From CAYFSC01 sp964345695 (GTDB lineage Bacteria > Bacteroidota > Rhodothermia > Rhodothermales > Salinibacteraceae), in contig CAYFSC010000122.1 of assembly GCA_964345695.1 (NCBI GenBank), forward strand, positions 1-9,320: DNA of 9,320 bases, written 5' to 3'. Below are positions 7,664 through 9,320 of the stretch, in pieces. The notes beneath the pieces were generated by a model. It was not told where the DNA came from. It saw only the letters and a list, made by a program, of their open reading frames with translations, and did no database searches. The position numbers and the translations under genes are program-made. The first letter of the stretch is position 1; each line of letters starts with the position of its first letter.

Positions 7664-7695
7664 TTTGCTTCCGGGGCGTGCGAGCGATACCTAGT
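7664..7695 (+). promoter_or_regulatory. Candidate Bacteroidota-type promoter for malQ
   Basis: TTTG (7664-7667) is followed after 20 bases by TACCTAGT (7688-7695). The spacing is what Bacteroidota -33/-7 promoters use, but the -7 element keeps only the TA and one T of TAnnTTTG. It sits just after the stop of the ydbT-like gene and about 70 bases before the malQ start, so malQ may be transcribed separately. Motif-level evidence only. Confidence 0.28.
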
Positions 7696-7701
7696 GAGCG
7701 T

Positions 7702-7730
7702 GTCCGCCGCCCGATGTCGTGCCGGCGGAC
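7702..7730 (+). promoter_or_regulatory. Stem-loop in the ydbT-malQ gap
   Basis: GTCCGCCG (7702-7709) and CGGCGGAC (7723-7730) form a perfect 8-base stem with a 13-base loop. It lies about 57 bases after the ydbT-like stop and 37 bases before the malQ ATG. No T-run follows closely, so I do not call it an intrinsic terminator. It could end or stabilise the upstream transcript or fold in the malQ leader. Confidence 0.4.
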
Positions 7731-7767
7731 TGGACGGACGTCGCCCGAGTTGTTTCCCCCCGACACA

Positions 7768-9309
7768 ATGCTTTCGCCCCCGGTGGATCCCTCTCAACGC
7801 GCTAGCGGCCTTCTTCTGCACGTCACCTCCCTGCCCAGCCTGTACGGCATCGGCGACCTCGGGCCGTCCGCTTACTCCTTTGCCGACTTCCTGACTCGGA
7901 CGGACCAGCAGATCTGGCAGGTCCTTCCGCTCGGCCCGGTCGGATACGGCGCCTCGCCGTACTCCAGCCTCTCTACATTTGCGGGCAACCCGCTGCTGAT
8001 CAGTCCGGAGCCGCTCGTGGAGCGCACCCTGCTGGAGGCCTCGGATCTGGCGCCTCTGCGCGAATTGCCCGACGATCACGTCGACTACCCGCGCCTCGTT
8101 CCCCGCAAAGAGGCCGTGCTGGAAACGGCCTTCTCGCGCTTCGACGCCCACGCCAGTGCGGCCGACCGGGCGGCCTTCGAACGGTTCCGCCAGAGCAACG
8201 CCGACTGGCTGGCCGACTACGCGCTCTACGCGGCACTCAAAGACGCCCACGACGGTGCCGCCTGGTACGACTGGGACGCGCCCCTCGCCCAGCGCAATCC
8301 GGAGGCGCTCGACCGCGCACGGGACGCCCACGCCGAGCGCCGGCGCATGCACGCCTTCTGGCAATACCTGTTCGACCAGCAATGGTCGGCACTGCAGGCC
8401 TACTGCCATGCCCGCGACCTCCGCCTCTTCGGCGATCTACCCATCTACGTCGCCCCGGACAGTGCCGACGTGTGGGCAAACCAGTCGCTCTTTCGGCTCG
8501 ATGCGCACGGCGAGCCAACCGTCGTGGCAGGCGTGCCGCCCGACGCCTTCGCGCCCGAGGGCCAGCGCTGGGGAAATCCCATTTACGACTGGGAGCGTAT
8601 GAAGGAACGTAGCTACCACTGGTGGACGCGGCGCATGGCGCACGCCCTTGACCGGGTGGACCTCGTTCGCCTCGACCACTTTCGGGGCTTCGAGGCCTAC
8701 TGGGAGATTCCCGCCGCGTCCGAGACGGCGGCAACCGGCGAGTGGGTCGAGGGACCCGGCGCCGACCTCTTCGCCGCCCTGGAGACCGAGATCGACGACC
8801 TGGCCGTCGTCGCCGAAGACCTGGGCGTCATCACCGACAAGGTCATTGCCCTGCGCGACCGGTTCGACTTCCCGGGTATGGCCGTCCTCCAGTTTGCGTT
8901 CGACGGCGATGCCGACAGCCCGTACCTGCCGCACAACTACACGCGCAACCTTGTCGCCTACACGGGCACGCACGACAACAATACGATGGTCGGCTGGTGG
9001 GAAGACGACGCCCGATCTGCCGAGACGCGCCGCTTTGCACGCGACTACCTCGATCTCCCTTCGACCGAAACCCTGCCGCACGAGCGAGCACTGCGCGTCC
9101 TCATGGGCTCGGTCGCCCGCCGGGTCGTGACGCCGCTGCAGGACGTGCTCGGCCTCGACGCCGAGGCGCGGATGAACGTTCCGGGCCAGTCGCAGGGCAA
9201 CTGGACGTGGCGCTTCACACCCGACCAGGTCACCGATGCCGACGAGGAACGGCTGCGGACACTCACGCGCGTCTACGGCCGTGCCCCTCGCGAGGAATCC
9301 CAGGCGTAG
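7768..9309 (+). CDS. malQ: 4-alpha-glucanotransferase (amylomaltase, GH77)
   Basis: The 513-residue cytosolic enzyme cuts an alpha-1,4 bond in a malto-oligosaccharide or glucan and transfers the released chain to another glucan, as in maltodextrin and glycogen metabolism. Length fits bacterial MalQ (about 500). The whole GH77 barrel is recognisable: SGLLLHVTSLPS and GIGDLGPSAY near the N-terminus, QVLPLGPVG.G.SPY, DLPIYVAPDSADVWA (223-237) and GVPPDAF with GQRWGNPIYDW (255-273). The catalytic residues are all present: nucleophile Asp303 in RLDHFRG, acid/base Glu350 in AEDLG, and transition-state stabiliser Asp403 in GTHDNNT. The C-terminal PLQDVLGL..EARMNVPG and GNW.WR motifs are intact. I start at ATG 7768 because conserved sequence begins 12 residues later; the 37 upstream in-frame codons look non-coding. 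There are only four lysines against many Asp/Glu, resembling a halophile protein. It lies 123 bases after the ydbT-like gene. Confidence 0.96.
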   Translation: MLSPPVDPSQRASGLLLHVTSLPSLYGIGDLGPSAYSFADFLTRTDQQIWQVLPLGPVGYGASPYSSLSTFAGNPLLISPEPLVERTLLEASDLAPLRELPDDHVDYPRLVPRKEAVLETAFSRFDAHASAADRAAFERFRQSNADWLADYALYAALKDAHDGAAWYDWDAPLAQRNPEALDRARDAHAERRRMHAFWQYLFDQQWSALQAYCHARDLRLFGDLPIYVAPDSADVWANQSLFRLDAHGEPTVVAGVPPDAFAPEGQRWGNPIYDWERMKERSYHWWTRRMAHALDRVDLVRLDHFRGFEAYWEIPAASETAATGEWVEGPGADLFAALETEIDDLAVVAEDLGVITDKVIALRDRFDFPGMAVLQFAFDGDADSPYLPHNYTRNLVAYTGTHDNNTMVGWWEDDARSAETRRFARDYLDLPSTETLPHERALRVLMGSVARRVVTPLQDVLGLDAEARMNVPGQSQGNWTWRFTPDQVTDADEERLRTLTRVYGRAPREESQA

Positions 9310-9320
9310 CGGGCGCACGC

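Noticed and set aside
7702..7730. Intrinsic terminator after the ydbT-like gene
   Set aside because: The stem is good, but no T-rich tract follows within the expected few bases, so I kept it only as a stem-loop.
7657..7767. A 37-codon upstream extension of MalQ
   Set aside because: It is Arg/Cys-rich with no GH77 similarity and covers the candidate promoter and stem-loop; conserved MalQ sequence begins just after ATG 7768.
5692..8409. A 905-codon open frame on the minus strand opposite the ydbT-like gene and malQ
   Set aside because: It lies fully antisense to two well-supported genes, its translation is Arg/Gly/Val/His-rich with no recognisable domain, and long antisense frames are expected in GC-rich DNA with strong third-position bias.
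8437..9318. A 293-codon open frame on the minus strand opposite malQ
   Set aside because: It is antisense to the catalytic region of malQ, whose motifs are unequivocal; the translation is unrecognisable.

Overview
The window looks like chromosomal DNA from a high-GC member of the Bacteroidota/Rhodothermota lineage, most likely a halophile close to Salinibacter (family-level inference, not proven). Three things point there. A SusC/SusD-type outer-membrane pair is specific to this phylum group. None of the five gene starts has a convincing purine-rich Shine-Dalgarno sequence, as is usual in Bacteroidota. The cytosolic 4-alpha-glucanotransferase has only four lysines in 513 residues and many Asp/Glu, which resembles salt-in halophile proteins.

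Left half, minus strand (about 1-4724): a two-gene outer-membrane uptake unit in canonical order. A complete SusC/RagA TonB-dependent transporter (4724-1509) is followed, after a 117-base gap, by a SusD/RagB surface lipoprotein (1391 to beyond base 1). The gap carries a strong GC-rich hairpin. The SusD C-terminus lies outside the window. No glycosidase, polysaccharide lyase, sensor or anti-sigma gene is visible next to the pair, so its substrate cannot be named.

Middle (4725-5362): a 638-base gene-free divergent intergenic region. It holds a Bacteroidota-like promoter candidate facing susC, two inverted repeats, and an AT-rich patch that may drive the rightward genes.

Right half, plus strand (5363-9309): two membrane proteins of the YdbS/YdbT type, joined by a TGATG stop/start overlap. 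Together they carry four copies of a module made of two membrane helices followed by a bacterial PH (bPH2, formerly DUF304) domain, one in the first protein and three in the second. After 123 bases comes a complete GH77 4-alpha-glucanotransferase (MalQ, amylomaltase) with all three catalytic acids in place. It has its own candidate promoter and a leader hairpin.

The SusCD pair could import oligosaccharides that MalQ would process in the cytoplasm, but they are divergent transcription units and nothing in the window ties them together. I see no CRISPR array, tRNA, rRNA, insertion sequence or phage gene. The content is mostly familiar families. The less ordinary signals are the susC-susD intercistronic hairpin, two calcium-loop-like motifs in the SusC barrel, and the modular 2TM-PH repeat arrangement.
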